From Pleurocapsales cyanobacterium LEGE 10410 (GTDB lineage Bacteria > Cyanobacteriota > Cyanobacteriia > Cyanobacteriales > Xenococcaceae), in the NCBI GenBank assembly GCA_015207195.1, contig JADEXJ010000009.1, positions 1 to 64,000 on the forward strand: a stretch of DNA of 64,000 bases, given 5' to 3'. The position numbers were made by a program, and so were the translations under genes. The notes below the pieces were generated by a model. That model saw only the letters and a list, made by a program, of their open reading frames with translations. It made no database searches and was not told the origin of the DNA. Below are positions 52,791-62,209 of this stretch, piece after piece (position 1 is the first letter of the stretch; every line of letters starts with the position of its first letter).

Positions 52791-53486
52791 ATGCCACAAA
52801 ATTATTCGCGATCGCCTAATCAACTTCTCAGAGCTTTGCCAAAAGACGAATATCGACGTTTAGAGCCTCATTTAACGCCTACCTCTCTTGCTACAGGAAC
52901 AATACTCTATCAAGCTACAGAAAAAATTGAAACTGTTTATTTTCCTAATTCTGCACTAATTTCTTCAACCTATAGTTTGAGTCATGGCTCGACTGTTGAG
53001 ATTGGTTTAATCGGCTTTACGGGAATGGTTGGTCTTCCAGTTATTTTTGGCAATAATTATAGCTACCATCGCATTTTAGTTCTGGTTGAAGATAGTGCTA
53101 TGAAAATTTCGGCTGAGGTTTTAAAACGAGAGTTCGAGCGGGGAAATGAACTGCAAAGGCTGTTGCTAATGTATGCCGACACCAGACTAAAACAACTTCT
53201 TCAATTAGCAGCTTGCAATCGTCATCATACAATTGAAGAACGTCTTGCTCGTTGGCTGCTGACAATTCAGGATTTAACTCAATCGAAGCAAGTGCCTCTG
53301 ACTCATGAGTTTATCAGTAATATGCTAGGAGTTCGTCGTTCGGGCGTAACCTTAGCAGCAGGCTCTTTACAGCAGGCAAGATGCATTAATTATGCTCGTG
53401 GTAAAATTACGATTTTAAATCGGGAATCTTTGAAAGACAAAGCTTGCGAATGCTATCAGCTTTTGCGTAAAAATTCTTTTTTGTGA
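52791..53486 (+). CDS. Crp/Fnr-family regulator 2
   Basis: From ATG 52791 the product is about 231 residues, clearly paralogous to the one at 36348. It has the same N-terminal SPNQLLRALPKDEYRRLEPH, YFPNSALIS, GLPVIFG and C-terminal HHTIEERLARWLLTIQDLTQ and MLGVRRSGVTLAAGSL. It may respond to a signal other than cAMP, as the cyclic-nucleotide Arg is not evident. It follows a terminator and palindromic element. Confidence 0.82.
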   Translation: MPQNYSRSPNQLLRALPKDEYRRLEPHLTPTSLATGTILYQATEKIETVYFPNSALISSTYSLSHGSTVEIGLIGFTGMVGLPVIFGNNYSYHRILVLVEDSAMKISAEVLKREFERGNELQRLLLMYADTRLKQLLQLAACNRHHTIEERLARWLLTIQDLTQSKQVPLTHEFISNMLGVRRSGVTLAAGSLQQARCINYARGKITILNRESLKDKACECYQLLRKNSFL

Positions 53487-53648
53487 CAAGGCTGTTCTGC
53501 TACTTATCCAACCTCTGATAAATTTCTTACTGCGCGATCGCTTTTTGACGGGCAATTCCATCGTAAATTTCTATCTTTTTACCGATTGTATGCTTAGTTT
53601 AAATCTGAAAGCATACTTATTAACTCTTGGTTAACCTTAAACTCAAAA

Positions 53649-54086
53649 ATGCCAGAAACTTATTCTTTTAATCCAATTGGTTGGCAAGGTATTTTATTGC
53701 GCTTGAGTGTAGCATTAATAGCTGGTGCAATCATTGGCTTGGAAAGAGAAACCCAGCATAAACCAGCAGGATTAAGAACAAATATGTTGGTTAGTTTCGG
53801 TTCGGCACTAATTGTACTCGTTCCCATCGAAATAGGTGCAGCACAGCAAAACTTAGATGTTTTAGGACGGGCAATTTCTGGCGTAATTAGTGGTATTGGC
53901 TTTATTGGTGGTGGCACAATTTTACGAGAGTCCAGAGTTAAGGGGTTAACTTCAGCAGCAGCAATCTGGGTTGCTGCTGCACTCGGTATTACAGTCGGCT
54001 GTGGTTTATGGCTTTTAGGATTAGTAGGAGCATTAGTTACCTGGATAATTCTAAGACTATTCGATCGATGGGAAGAATATCTTTAG
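53649..54086 (+). CDS. mgtC: MgtC/SapB-family membrane protein
   Basis: 145 residues with the MgtC signature: AGAIIGLERETQHKPAGLRT, VSGVIS-type SGVISGIGFIGGGTIL and GLTSAAAIWVAAALGITVGC. About four transmembrane helices. It lacks the long C-terminal domain of virulence MgtC and resembles the short SapB form. Role probably Mg2+ limitation or acid/osmotic stress. Confidence 0.85.
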   Translation: MPETYSFNPIGWQGILLRLSVALIAGAIIGLERETQHKPAGLRTNMLVSFGSALIVLVPIEIGAAQQNLDVLGRAISGVISGIGFIGGGTILRESRVKGLTSAAAIWVAAALGITVGCGLWLLGLVGALVTWIILRLFDRWEEYL

Positions 54087-54303
54087 TGTCATTTATCATC
54101 GAATATTTATCATCGCTCATTGCAAGTATCTATCAAAAGAGCGATGAATATTTTACTAATTGATTTTCATCATCTGGGCGAGGCGACCAGAAATTATTGT
54201 CGTACTTAATTATCTTCGCCTCATTATTTCCCTTTTTGCGTCCTAAAATTCGCCGTAGATAAAACCTGAAGCGGTACTTATTCTTTTAACCTCTCAATCT
54301 TTT

Positions 54304-55446
54304 ATGTTTAATGTTCGCTCTTATATCAAGTCTGTTTTAGCTGAAATAGACATCAAAATAAACGACGATCGGTCGGCTACGCGACAGCGTAATCGTCCTT
54401 GGGACATACAGGTTCACAACGAAAATCTCTATCAAAGAATTATCGCCCAAGGATCTTTAGGTTTGGGAGAAGCTTATGTAGAGGGATGGTGGGATTGTCC
54501 CCAATTAGACGAACTGTTTGCGAAGATTTTACGGGCTAGACTTCAAGATAACGTCGGCAATAGTAATTTTACTTCTTGGTTAGCAGTTCTCAAAACCAAA
54601 CTACAAAATTTACAAACTCTCTCTCGCAGCGATCGCGTAGCTCAACAGCATTACGATCTGGGCAACGACCTCTATCAAGCGATGTTAGATTCTCGACTTA
54701 CCTATAGCTGTGGCTACTGGCGAGATGCAGATAATTTAGAAGCAGCCCAAGAAGCCAAACTAGATTTAATCTGTCAGAAACTACAGTTGTGATCGGGCAT
54801 GACCTTATTGGATATTGGTTGTGGCTGGGGTAGCCTAATGAAATATGCAGCCGAAAACTATGGAGTATCCTGTGTCGGTATTACCATTTCTCAAAAGCAG
54901 ATCGAACTCGGTCAACAACTGTGCGCTGGTTTACCGATTGAGTTTTTGCTGCAAGATTACCGTCGGTTAGAGGGACAGTTCGACCGCATCGTCTCAGTAG
55001 GTATGGTCGAACACGTCGGCTATAAAAACTATCGACAGTTTATGCAGATAGTCGATCGCTGCCTCAAAGAAGACGGATTATTTCTATTACATACTATTGG
55101 CAACCGCTACAGCGTTACCTATGGCGAACAGTGGAGCAACAAATATATTTTTCCCAACGGAATGCTACCGTCGTTAGTCCAGATATTTAGAGCTAGTGAA
55201 AAGCTGTTTGTGACTGAAGATTTGCATAATTTTGGTTCGGATTACGATCGCACCTTGATGGCTTGGCTAGACAACTTCGAGCATCATTGGCAGCAGCTTG
55301 AGCCTAAATACGGAAAGCAATTCTATCGCTTTTGGAAATATTATCTCTGCACGATGGCAGGTTCTTTTAGAGCTAGAAATATTCAGCTTTGGCAAATAGT
55401 CTTTTCTAAAAAAGGTATTGTAGGAGGTTATCGTTCTGTTAGGTAA
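54304..55446 (+). pseudogene. cfa: Cyclopropane-fatty-acyl-phospholipid synthase with in-frame TGA
   Basis: The first part (GLGEAYVEGWWDCPQLDELF ... DRVAQQHYDLGNDLYQAMLD, SRLTYSCGYWRDADNLEAAQ) and the second (MTLLDIGCGWGSLMKYAAEN ... FDRIVSVGMVEHVGYKNYRQ) make a full CFA synthase, which methylates membrane lipid double bonds. They are separated by one TGA (54790-54792), just before the SAM-binding LDIGCGWG, in a frame that continues unbroken. Both halves are well conserved. A palindromic tract at 54366-54396 encodes DDRSATRQRNR near residue 25. Confidence 0.85.
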
Positions 55447-55559
55447 GAAGGAGTTCCCGATTTATAAACCATGTTCACTTTTAGTCAGTCTAGATATAGA
55501 TGTTTTGTAGGGATTAAGTTTATAGAATCAAATATGTAAACGTCATCAAAGACAGAATT

Positions 55560-55784
55560 ATGAGTGATTATGCTCCCGTAGATAGCAAACTGTTCGATCG
55601 CCTCAGAGCAACGGCAACGATGGATAAAGAATGCTCGATAACCTATAAAGATGAAAACAACGAGCCAACTGAAATAAGAGGTCGAATAGTAGATGTCTAT
55701 TCTAGTGATAACGGAGAATGGTGCAAAACGATCGACGATACTGTAATTCGTCTCGATCGAATTGAAAAGTTTGAGCCTGATTAA
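55560..55784 (+). CDS. Rof/YaeO-like (Rho-binding) small protein
   Basis: 74 residues. YAPVDSKLFDRLRATATMDK then ECSITYKDENNE, RGRIVDVYSSDNGEWCKTID and VIRLDRIEKFEP match the pattern of Rof/YaeO, which bind Rho and antagonise termination. Cyanobacteria usually lack Rho, so the function may differ, for instance in RNA binding. It is close to the CFA pseudogene, 114 bases downstream. Confidence 0.6.
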   Translation: MSDYAPVDSKLFDRLRATATMDKECSITYKDENNEPTEIRGRIVDVYSSDNGEWCKTIDDTVIRLDRIEKFEPD

Positions 55785-56103
55785 TGAGCCCGATCGAATT
55801 GTCAACGAAGCGATTGGCTTTATTGATGCCCAGTGCCAAGGAATATTCATGATAAACTCCTTTAGGACGAAGCGCGATCGCTTCTTAATGCAGTCGCACG
55901 GCGCATATGCGCCATCGTCATGCAAAGCATAACTTTGCCCCGATAGGGGCTGTATGGGGGTTTCCCCCATATGCTTGCGGTATCCCACGGGCGCGAATGC
56001 GCCCCAGTCGTCTCGACGACGATCTGCACGTATGTGCTGTGGGACAACGCGCGTGACCGAAGGGAATCCTTTAGGGCATCGCTTTTTTAATTGATGACGT
56101 GCT
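55785..56103. other. Intergenic region of palindromic repeats, 319 bp
   Basis: No gene. Nearly all of 55870-56090 is a mosaic of the GC-rich palindromic elements found elsewhere in coding genes of this window. Confidence 0.6.
55870..56090. repeat. Cluster of nested palindromic elements
   Basis: Contains GGCGCATATGCGCC, TTTGCCCCGATAGGGGCTGT (as in the yhaV-B insertion), TATGGGGGTTTCCCCCATA (as in the helicase insertion), GGGCGCGAATGCGCCC, CCAGTCGTC ... GACGACGATCTGC (as in tnsB, RES and ISAs1, inverted) and CGTGACCGAAGGGAATCC (as at 38525). Confidence 0.8.
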
Positions 56104-57630
56104 TTAAAGATCGGCAAGCAACTGCATAGCATCAATTTCGAGAGAAGTATCTATCGTTGTAACGTATTGTTGTTCTGCTGCGATAAAAGCTTCGGCCTTT
56201 GCTTGTTGACTGGCAAGCAAATTAACTCCCGCATCAGAAATATCTCCCTGACGACGATTTAGGCGATCGCGTAATACGGACAGGGGTGCAGTGCAGTGAA
56301 GTATTTTTATGGGGATGTTATTATCTTCAGCCTGAGAAATGACCTTCTGGCGATGAGCTAGACGATCGTATTTAGCATCGAGAACGACCGTGTGACCCGC
56401 TTTTGCTAACGTTATGCCTAATTTTGCCAGGCGATCGTAGGTTTTTTGTGACATACTCTGGGAGTAAATATCATCGTTTCCCGACTCGTCTAAAGATATC
56501 CCAGCCAGATGTTTGCGAACGGCATCAGAACGAATTTGAACTGCACCTTTTTGTCTGGCAATCTTTCTAGCTACAGTGCTTTTACCCGAACCAGATAAAC
56601 CAGACATCAAAATCAAACTACCCGATCTATTTTGAGTATATTTATAAGCTTGTCGATAATAATGTTTAGCTGTTTCCCTAGCCTGTTGTTTTTCCGCTTC
56701 GCTGACTTTGGTATCGTCGAGTAAAAACGAGTTTACCTTAGCTCGAACATAAGCCTGTCTGCTCAAATATAGGGGTAATACCAGTAACCCCGTCCAGTCT
56801 CCCGTATATTCGAGATAACTATTAAGAAATGCATTAGCTAAATCTGGTTTTTGCCGTGCTTCTAAGTCCATAACCAGAAAAGCAACATCGTACATCGTAT
56901 CGACAAAGCGAAAAGATTCATTAAATTCAATGCGATCGAATAGTTGAATTTTATCTTGCCAAAGACAAATGTTTTTTAGGTGTAAATCGCCGTGGCATTC
57001 TCTGATTTTTTGTCGATCTACTCGCTCTTGAAATAAGTTTGCTTTGTTATTAAAGAAAGAATCTGTATAGGATTTAGTGGCTTCAAACTGCTCTTTAGTT
57101 TGAATACCAATATACTTTTGAGATTGCTGATAGTTTTCAGAGAAAGCAGCTTTTATTTGCGCCACTGTTCCAAAGCTACTGATATAATCATTGGTTTCGG
57201 CAGATAAATGAAATTGAGCTACGATTTTACCTAATTCTATCAGGCAATCGCTATCTAATTTTCCCGCATCTAAAAGATTAATAAACAAATTGGATTGCGG
57301 AAACTGACGCATTTTGAGGGCATACTCTACTATTTTTCCCTCTCCCAACCTCAAGCGATCGCCGTCATTGCCAATCGGAATAACTTCTAAATAAAGCTGC
57401 GGAGCAATTTTTTGATTTAAACGCAGTTCTTCTGCTAGAAAATGCTTTCTTTTAGCCAAGGTTGAATAATCTAAAAACCCAAAATCGACTTCTTTTTTGA
57501 GCTTATAAACATAATCCCCAGTCAAAAATATCCAGGAAGCATGGGTTTGCGTAGATTCGATCTTGTCCGCTACAGCATGAGGATAAAAACTCGGCTGCTG
57601 CATCTGCGAAACTAAACGGGAATCAGTCAT
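56104..57630 (-). CDS. Bifunctional APH-like kinase/AAA ATP-binding protein
   Basis: From ATG 57630 the product is 508 residues. The N-terminal part has an aminoglycoside-phosphotransferase-like fold with ECHGDLHLKNICLWQDKIQL (catalytic loop H-G-D-L-H-x-x-N) and a DRIEF metal motif. The C-terminal part (residues about 335-500) is a P-loop kinase: LMSGLSGSGKSTVARKI, then ADGHTVVLDAKYDR-like VVLDAKYDRLAHR. Such fusions are known in bacteria but their substrate is not. The 5' extension to 57663 is encoded by STRR sequence and is probably not translated. Confidence 0.75.
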   Translation of the reverse strand: MTDSRLVSQMQQPSFYPHAVADKIESTQTHASWIFLTGDYVYKLKKEVDFGFLDYSTLAKRKHFLAEELRLNQKIAPQLYLEVIPIGNDGDRLRLGEGKIVEYALKMRQFPQSNLFINLLDAGKLDSDCLIELGKIVAQFHLSAETNDYISSFGTVAQIKAAFSENYQQSQKYIGIQTKEQFEATKSYTDSFFNNKANLFQERVDRQKIRECHGDLHLKNICLWQDKIQLFDRIEFNESFRFVDTMYDVAFLVMDLEARQKPDLANAFLNSYLEYTGDWTGLLVLPLYLSRQAYVRAKVNSFLLDDTKVSEAEKQQARETAKHYYRQAYKYTQNRSGSLILMSGLSGSGKSTVARKIARQKGAVQIRSDAVRKHLAGISLDESGNDDIYSQSMSQKTYDRLAKLGITLAKAGHTVVLDAKYDRLAHRQKVISQAEDNNIPIKILHCTAPLSVLRDRLNRRQGDISDAGVNLLASQQAKAEAFIAAEQQYVTTIDTSLEIDAMQLLADL

Positions 57631-57636
57631 ATCATT

Positions 57637-57745
57637 TATCAATGAGCAATGAGCAATTATCAATCAGCAGTTATCATTTGGCATTTAACATTTGACAGTT
57701 AGCATTTATCGTTCTTACTCTTCACCGTTCATTGTTCATTGTTCG
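57637..57745. repeat. STRR-like degenerate tandem repeats
   Basis: Repeated ATTTATCAATGAGCAATT / CATTTGGCATTTAACATTTG / TTCATTGTTCATTGTTCG units of about 7-11 bases. It abuts the 5' end of the kinase gene and encodes the last residues (NIEQ) of the pterin dehydratase. Confidence 0.65.
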
Positions 57746-58092
57746 ATGTTCATTGCAATGCGATCGCTCTTTGCTGCCATAATAAAGTCGTTCTCGTGTA
57801 AGCCATTGATGGCATGAGTCCACCAAGTCACGGTTACTTTACCCCATTCAGTCAGTAAAGTAGGATGATGTCCCTCTTCTTCAGCTTTCTCTCCTACCTG
57901 GTTCGTAAAGTCTAAAGCGTGCTTGAAATCAGAAAATTTAAACACCCTTTGTAAGCGCAATTCGCCATTCTCGTCCTTAATATCCCAGTCTGGAATTTGA
58001 GGCTTAAGCTGTTCGATTTTTGCTTTACTAGCAGGGGGTGCATCGCCACTACAAGCCGTACATTTTTTCTGCGTTAATTCTTCTTCTGCCAT
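57736..58092 (-). CDS. phhB: 4a-hydroxytetrahydrobiopterin dehydratase (PCD/DCoH)
   Basis: 118 residues. It has LRLQRVFKFSDFKHALDFTN, EEEGHHPTLLTEWGKVTVTW and WTHAINGLHENDFIMAAKSD, the H-H-P...W...H pattern of pterin-4a-carbinolamine dehydratase. Recycles pterin cofactors. Length is normal; a CTACSGDAPP Cys pair near residue 12-15 is characteristic of the bacterial group. The last residues overlap the STRR block. Confidence 0.88.
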   Translation of the reverse strand: MAEEELTQKKCTACSGDAPPASKAKIEQLKPQIPDWDIKDENGELRLQRVFKFSDFKHALDFTNQVGEKAEEEGHHPTLLTEWGKVTVTWWTHAINGLHENDFIMAAKSDRIAMNIEQ

Positions 58093-58325
58093 AATTTTTT
58101 ATACCTCGATCGCGAATTAAATAGCTTAAGTTGAAGTTTAATTATTTTAAAGCTAATGGGTCGCGGTATCCGCGATCGACTTTCTTCGATCGCCTACTAC
58201 ACTAATACAACATCTTTAAAAATGTGGTTTAAAAAGCCCTCTAACCCCCAAGCATGGGGGAACTACTGAAAAAATTTTACTCATAACTTTAGTCGTGTCA
58301 TGTAACGCCCGATTAATTCCACATA

Positions 58326-59507
58326 CTAAACAGGCAAAGATTGGGGTTTGACTGTTACATCAATACTTTCGCTATTTCGATCGACTTCTAGCTGCATTCG
58401 ACGATTGATTCCATTCTCGTCAAGTAACTTTTGCAGGGTTTCGGCTGTAGTAACAGATTGGTTATTAACCGCTTGAATTACATCACCTACCTGTAGTCCT
58501 GCGTTGGCAGCAGGGGAATTACGGTCGATGGCCATTATTAAGATACCCCGATCGCTTTTAATACCTTGTTTACGATTGGGTATCTGATTGAACTTTTGTT
58601 TGACTTGTGGAGTTAGAGAAACCATCTCGACCCCGATGTAAGGATGTTCTACTTTACCAGTAGCAATCAATTGCAATGCCACTTTTTGCGCGGTGTTGAT
58701 AGGGATCGCAAAACCCAAACCCTGTGCGCCACCGATAATAGCACTGTTGACCGCAATAACTTCTCCTCTAGCGTTTAATAAAGGTCCGCCAGAATTACCA
58801 GGGTTAATAGCAGCATCCGTTTGAATAAAGCCAATTCTTTTATCGGGAATCCCAATATCGCGACTAAAGCGATGGGTAGCACTAATTACCCCAACGGTGA
58901 CGGTTTCCTGTAAGCCCAAAGGATTACCAATAGCGATCGCCCACTGTCCCTGTTCGACGCGATCGCTATCGCCTATAGTTACGGCAGGCAAATTGTCTGA
59001 ATTTACTTTAATCACCGCCACATCGGTAACGGGATCTTTACCCAATACTTTGCCATCGAGAATGCGACCATCTTGAAAAGTTACGGTAACATTATCGGCG
59101 CGTTCGACCACATGAGCATTAGTTAAAACCAAGCCATCAGCATCAATCACAAAACCAGAACCGACACCCCGCAGCATGGGACGAGCAGAATTAGCTGGGG
59201 GTCTGCCGAAAAAAGGACGCAAAAATACCCCGTCTAATGAACGAGAAACGTTGATTTGAACCACCGCAGGTTCGACGGTTTTGGTAACTGAAGTAACAAA
59301 GTTCGCCTGTTCTACGGGAGTAGGAATTGCAGGACTATCGTTAATTATTTCGGGGGTAACATCTTTAATTGATTCTATCTCAGCAGCTATTGATGGCTCA
59401 GTTGTTAGCAATCCTATACTGCTAGCTATGATGAGCGAATATACGATCGCCTGTAGAATCCGTCTTTTTAAGAGAGTGAGCGTGTTTTTAATAATTTGTT
59501 GGTTCAT
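58326..59507 (-). CDS. HtrA/Deg-family serine protease
   Basis: From ATG 59507 the product is 393 residues. A hydrophobic N-terminal helix (about residues 18-38, LQAIVYSLIIASSIGLL) suggests export to the thylakoid lumen or periplasm. Triad: His in LTNAHVVERAD, Asp in DPVTDVAVIKV, Ser in AAINPGNSGGPLLNARG. C-terminal PDZ (ANAGLQVGDVIQAVNNQSVT). HhoA/HhoB/HtrA type. A longer start at 59564 lacks support. Acts on misfolded proteins under light or heat stress. Confidence 0.88.
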   Translation of the reverse strand: MNQQIIKNTLTLLKRRILQAIVYSLIIASSIGLLTTEPSIAAEIESIKDVTPEIINDSPAIPTPVEQANFVTSVTKTVEPAVVQINVSRSLDGVFLRPFFGRPPANSARPMLRGVGSGFVIDADGLVLTNAHVVERADNVTVTFQDGRILDGKVLGKDPVTDVAVIKVNSDNLPAVTIGDSDRVEQGQWAIAIGNPLGLQETVTVGVISATHRFSRDIGIPDKRIGFIQTDAAINPGNSGGPLLNARGEVIAVNSAIIGGAQGLGFAIPINTAQKVALQLIATGKVEHPYIGVEMVSLTPQVKQKFNQIPNRKQGIKSDRGILIMAIDRNSPAANAGLQVGDVIQAVNNQSVTTAETLQKLLDENGINRRMQLEVDRNSESIDVTVKPQSLPV

Positions 59508-59671
59508 TAATATATGGCTGTGCAAAAGTCTTTTCTCTAATATTCTGGCTAATTTCGTTGGCAAAATAGTCTTACTTTTGCATTATTAATTATCGGGAAT
59601 AGCGAAGTTGCAGCAAACACGGCGTAAAATAGTCTCGCGCTCGCTATTGCTACAAATAAAAACAAGTTGTC

Positions 59672-60010
59672 ATGATAAAAACCACACAAATATAAGAAGC
59701 TATCATTGGCTGGAGTTATGAAGGAAAACCAGATTTTACAGTTGGTACTGGAGCATCGAAGATAGAACGATATCTTGTATGGTTGATAAGTTTGTTTGCA
59801 GCAGCTATGTATCTTGCACTGTGGTATCTCGATTATTTATCCTGGTCTTCTTGGCAATACCTTCTGGCAGCTTTTGTTGCTTTTGATGTCTTTGGTGGAG
59901 TAGTTGCTAATGCCTTAAACTCATGCAAACGTTTCTATCATGCATCTTTAAAGCGATCGCCGTACAGTCTATGCTTTTTCTCCTTTTGCAGCTTCATTTT
60001 CAGATGCAGA
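59672..60010 (+). pseudogene. Small membrane protein with in-frame stop
   Basis: ATG 59672 gives MIKTTQI, then TAA (59693-59695), then the open frame EAIIGWSYEGKPDFTVGTGA, SKIERYLVWLISLFAAAMYL, ALWYLDYLSWSSWQYLLAAF and VAFDVFGGVVANALNSCKRF. Two hydrophobic helices are clear. The homology-like part ends around FYH and the rest is a shadow of a minus-strand small gene. The family is unknown to me. One nonsense codon near the start and no good downstream ATG suggest a decayed gene. Confidence 0.55.
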
Positions 60011-60148
60011 CTCTTCATTTGCTGCGGGTGGTTCTCCATAAATTGCTTTAGCATCAACTACTGGTTTGGAAGCTAAATCCATTTCTTCTGCATTAGTATT
60101 TGGTTTAGCAGTATCGCTTTTGCCAGTGGCATTTTTGTTGTCAGACAT
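59969..60148 (-). CDS. Small acidic disordered protein
   Basis: Minus-strand ATG at 60148 gives 59 residues: SDNKNATGKSDTAKPNTNAE, EMDLASKPVVDAKAIYGEPP and AANEESASENEAAKGEK. Rich in Ala, Glu, Asn and Lys with no hydrophobic core, so probably disordered. Codon use and a frame with no stop until a late TAG support a real gene. It overlaps the 3' end of the preceding pseudogene in convergent orientation. Confidence 0.5.
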   Translation of the reverse strand: MSDNKNATGKSDTAKPNTNAEEMDLASKPVVDAKAIYGEPPAANEESASENEAAKGEKA

Positions 60149-60327
60149 AATAAATTTAGTTTTGCTGTATTGTGAACTCTAATTTATTGTGATAAATAAT
60201 CTGGTTTAGACTATGGCACTAAAGATAGAATTGCGATCGCTTTTATGTTGATGCCATTAGTATCGGTTATGCGGAGTTACGTGGTTTGAGGAATAATATT
60301 AACTAACAGCGCATTTGGAGTTATCTC

Positions 60328-60483
60328 ATGGAGATTGCAGAAAATACGGTTTTAGCAATTGCTATAGTTTGGGTTATCTGGCAAGTTCTTTCTCCAAGAA
60401 ATATGACCCTAAATAGCGAAAATATTATTCCTCCTGCAATATCGAGTCATCAGACTTCGATCTGTTCTAGTCGCTCATCATAA
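60328..60483 (+). CDS. Small one-helix protein
   Basis: ATG 60328 gives 51 residues beginning MEIAENTVLAIAIVWVIWQV, a probable transmembrane helix, followed by a polar tail. It overlaps the 3' end of the SSADH gene in convergent orientation by 17 bases. No family is recognised and a chance frame cannot be excluded. Confidence 0.3.
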   Translation: MEIAENTVLAIAIVWVIWQVLSPRNMTLNSENIIPPAISSHQTSICSSRSS

Positions 60484-61873
60484 TTGACTTAATATTGACA
60501 AACTCTTTTATGCCAAAGCCTCCGTGTTCGCGACCATAGCCACTTTCCTTTACACCACCAAATGGCATACTAGGCTGCGATAAGTTGTAGCTATTCACAT
60601 TTACCATCCCCGTATCAATTTTGTGAGCGAGTTTTAAGGCGCGATCTTTGTTGCCCGAAAAGACCCCACCCCCCAGACCATATCGATGGTCATTGGCAAC
60701 ACGAATTGCCTCATCTTCGTTGCTTACTTTAATTAACGTGGCAACTGGTCCAAACAGTTCGTCGTCATAGGCTGGCATACCAGGCTTCACATTTTCCAAT
60801 ACGGTTGCTGGATAAAAATAGCCCGCGCCGTCAGCAATTTCGCCACCGCACAAAACCGTCGCACCTTTTTTTACTGACTCCTGCACCTGGTCGTGCAACT
60901 TATTCCGCAAATCCTCACGGGCGAGGGGTCCCATATCTGGCTCATCATCAACGGGATTACCGTAGCTAATCGATTTCATCGCTGTTACGAATTCTTCTTT
61001 AAACTCGTCGTAGATATCTTCTAAAACAATAAAGCGTTTTGCAGCAATGCAGGTTTGCCCCCCATTGTTGATACGTCCCCGAACGCATGTCTCCATTATT
61101 TCATCAAGCTTAACATCTTCCAAGACAATGTAAGGGTCGCTTCCCCCTAATTCTAAAACCGTTTTCTTAAGATACTTGCCAGATTCCTGAGCCACAATTT
61201 TTCCAGCTTTGGCACTACCTGTCATGGTCACGCCACGTACCTTCTCGTGGGAAATTAGCTCATCGACTGTTTCGTCATCGACATATAGGACGCTAAAAAC
61301 GTTTGTGGGCAAGCCAGCATCTTCATAAATTTGCTTTAACTTCTGTGCCGTTGACCAACAAATTTCGGCGTGCTTGAGAGCGGTCGTATTGCCTGCCATA
61401 ATATTGGCGATACTGTAGCGAACGACCTGATAGCAGGGAAAATTCCAGGGCTGCATTCCTAAAATAACGCCAATTGGCTCGTAAGAAACAATCCCCTTAC
61501 CGTTAGCAATTTTTCTTTCTTCTTGCTTGAGTTCTTTAGGACCGTTATCGGCAGTATAGGTGCAAATATTTACGCATAGATCCACCTCGCTTTTGCCCTG
61601 AGAAATAGGCTTCCCCATCTGATTTGCCATCATTCTGGCTAGCTCATCTTTATTATCTGCAAGACACTGTGCTATTTGGCGAATAATATTGGCGCGTTCT
61701 TCTAGAGAGGTTTCTCTCCACTTTAGAAAGGCTTCGTGGGTTTTGTCGATAATGCCTTCGGCTGACTCTTTTGTATGCTTGTCGTAAACTTTGTAAGTTT
61801 GACCAGTTGTCGGATTTTTTGTCTCTATCTGTTCGTGCTGTGAACTGTCTATTTTGCTTTGCGTTTGTACCAT
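60467..61873 (-). CDS. gabD: NAD(P)-dependent succinate-semialdehyde dehydrogenase-like
   Basis: From ATG 61873 (GGAG at good distance) the product is 468 residues, the normal size. Motifs: PWNFPCYQVVRYSIANIMAG, VTMTGSAKAGKIVAQES, catalytic Glu in KTVLELGGSDPYIV and catalytic Cys in INNGGQTCIAAKRFIV, and NSYNLSQPSMPFGGVKESGY. This is the SSADH group of aldehyde dehydrogenases, which would convert succinic semialdehyde to succinate. The upstream ATG at 61927 has no ribosome site. Confidence 0.85.
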   Translation of the reverse strand: MVQTQSKIDSSQHEQIETKNPTTGQTYKVYDKHTKESAEGIIDKTHEAFLKWRETSLEERANIIRQIAQCLADNKDELARMMANQMGKPISQGKSEVDLCVNICTYTADNGPKELKQEERKIANGKGIVSYEPIGVILGMQPWNFPCYQVVRYSIANIMAGNTTALKHAEICWSTAQKLKQIYEDAGLPTNVFSVLYVDDETVDELISHEKVRGVTMTGSAKAGKIVAQESGKYLKKTVLELGGSDPYIVLEDVKLDEIMETCVRGRINNGGQTCIAAKRFIVLEDIYDEFKEEFVTAMKSISYGNPVDDEPDMGPLAREDLRNKLHDQVQESVKKGATVLCGGEIADGAGYFYPATVLENVKPGMPAYDDELFGPVATLIKVSNEDEAIRVANDHRYGLGGGVFSGNKDRALKLAHKIDTGMVNVNSYNLSQPSMPFGGVKESGYGREHGGFGIKEFVNIKSIMMSD

Positions 61874-62141
61874 TATGTCGAACTCCACTGAAAAAGAATT
61901 AAAGACTGTTACGGTTTTTCCAGCCATCTATCTCTAGCAGGAAAAATGCAGTCATAGTTTTTGTAAATTATATTTGTGTAGGAATTAATTTTATTTACTA
62001 GCTCAAATGATAAAATATCATTCCTTAATTAAGGTTCTCAAAAATCGCTTATATGACCATCCGTCAATAGGGATAAATATATGGGCAAATAATCTCAATT
62101 AATGTCCTACAGATATTTTCAGGTTCAATTTTTGTATGTCC

Positions 62142-62151
62142 TCTCGCCTGT
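62142..62151 (+). repeat. ISAs1 target duplication, left
   Basis: TCTCGCCTGT, identical to 63433-63442. Confidence 0.9.
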
Positions 62152-62209
62152 CAGGGTAATCGCATCAAACGAATAGAGGAAAAAATGGGAGAATAAGATA
62201 TTTAGTCCC

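Noticed and set aside
37860-54792. Stop-codon reassignment (TGA or TAG read through)
   Set aside because: All three stop codons are involved, they fall at unrelated residues, and neighbouring genes use normal stops. Decay is simpler.
57631-57663. Extended start of the APH/AAA kinase
   Set aside because: The extra 11 residues are encoded by STRR repeats and unlike kinase N-termini.
59783-60076. Plus-strand ORF of 97 residues as a full gene
   Set aside because: Its frame begins in a longer broken gene (59672) and its end is the antisense shadow of a better small minus-strand gene.
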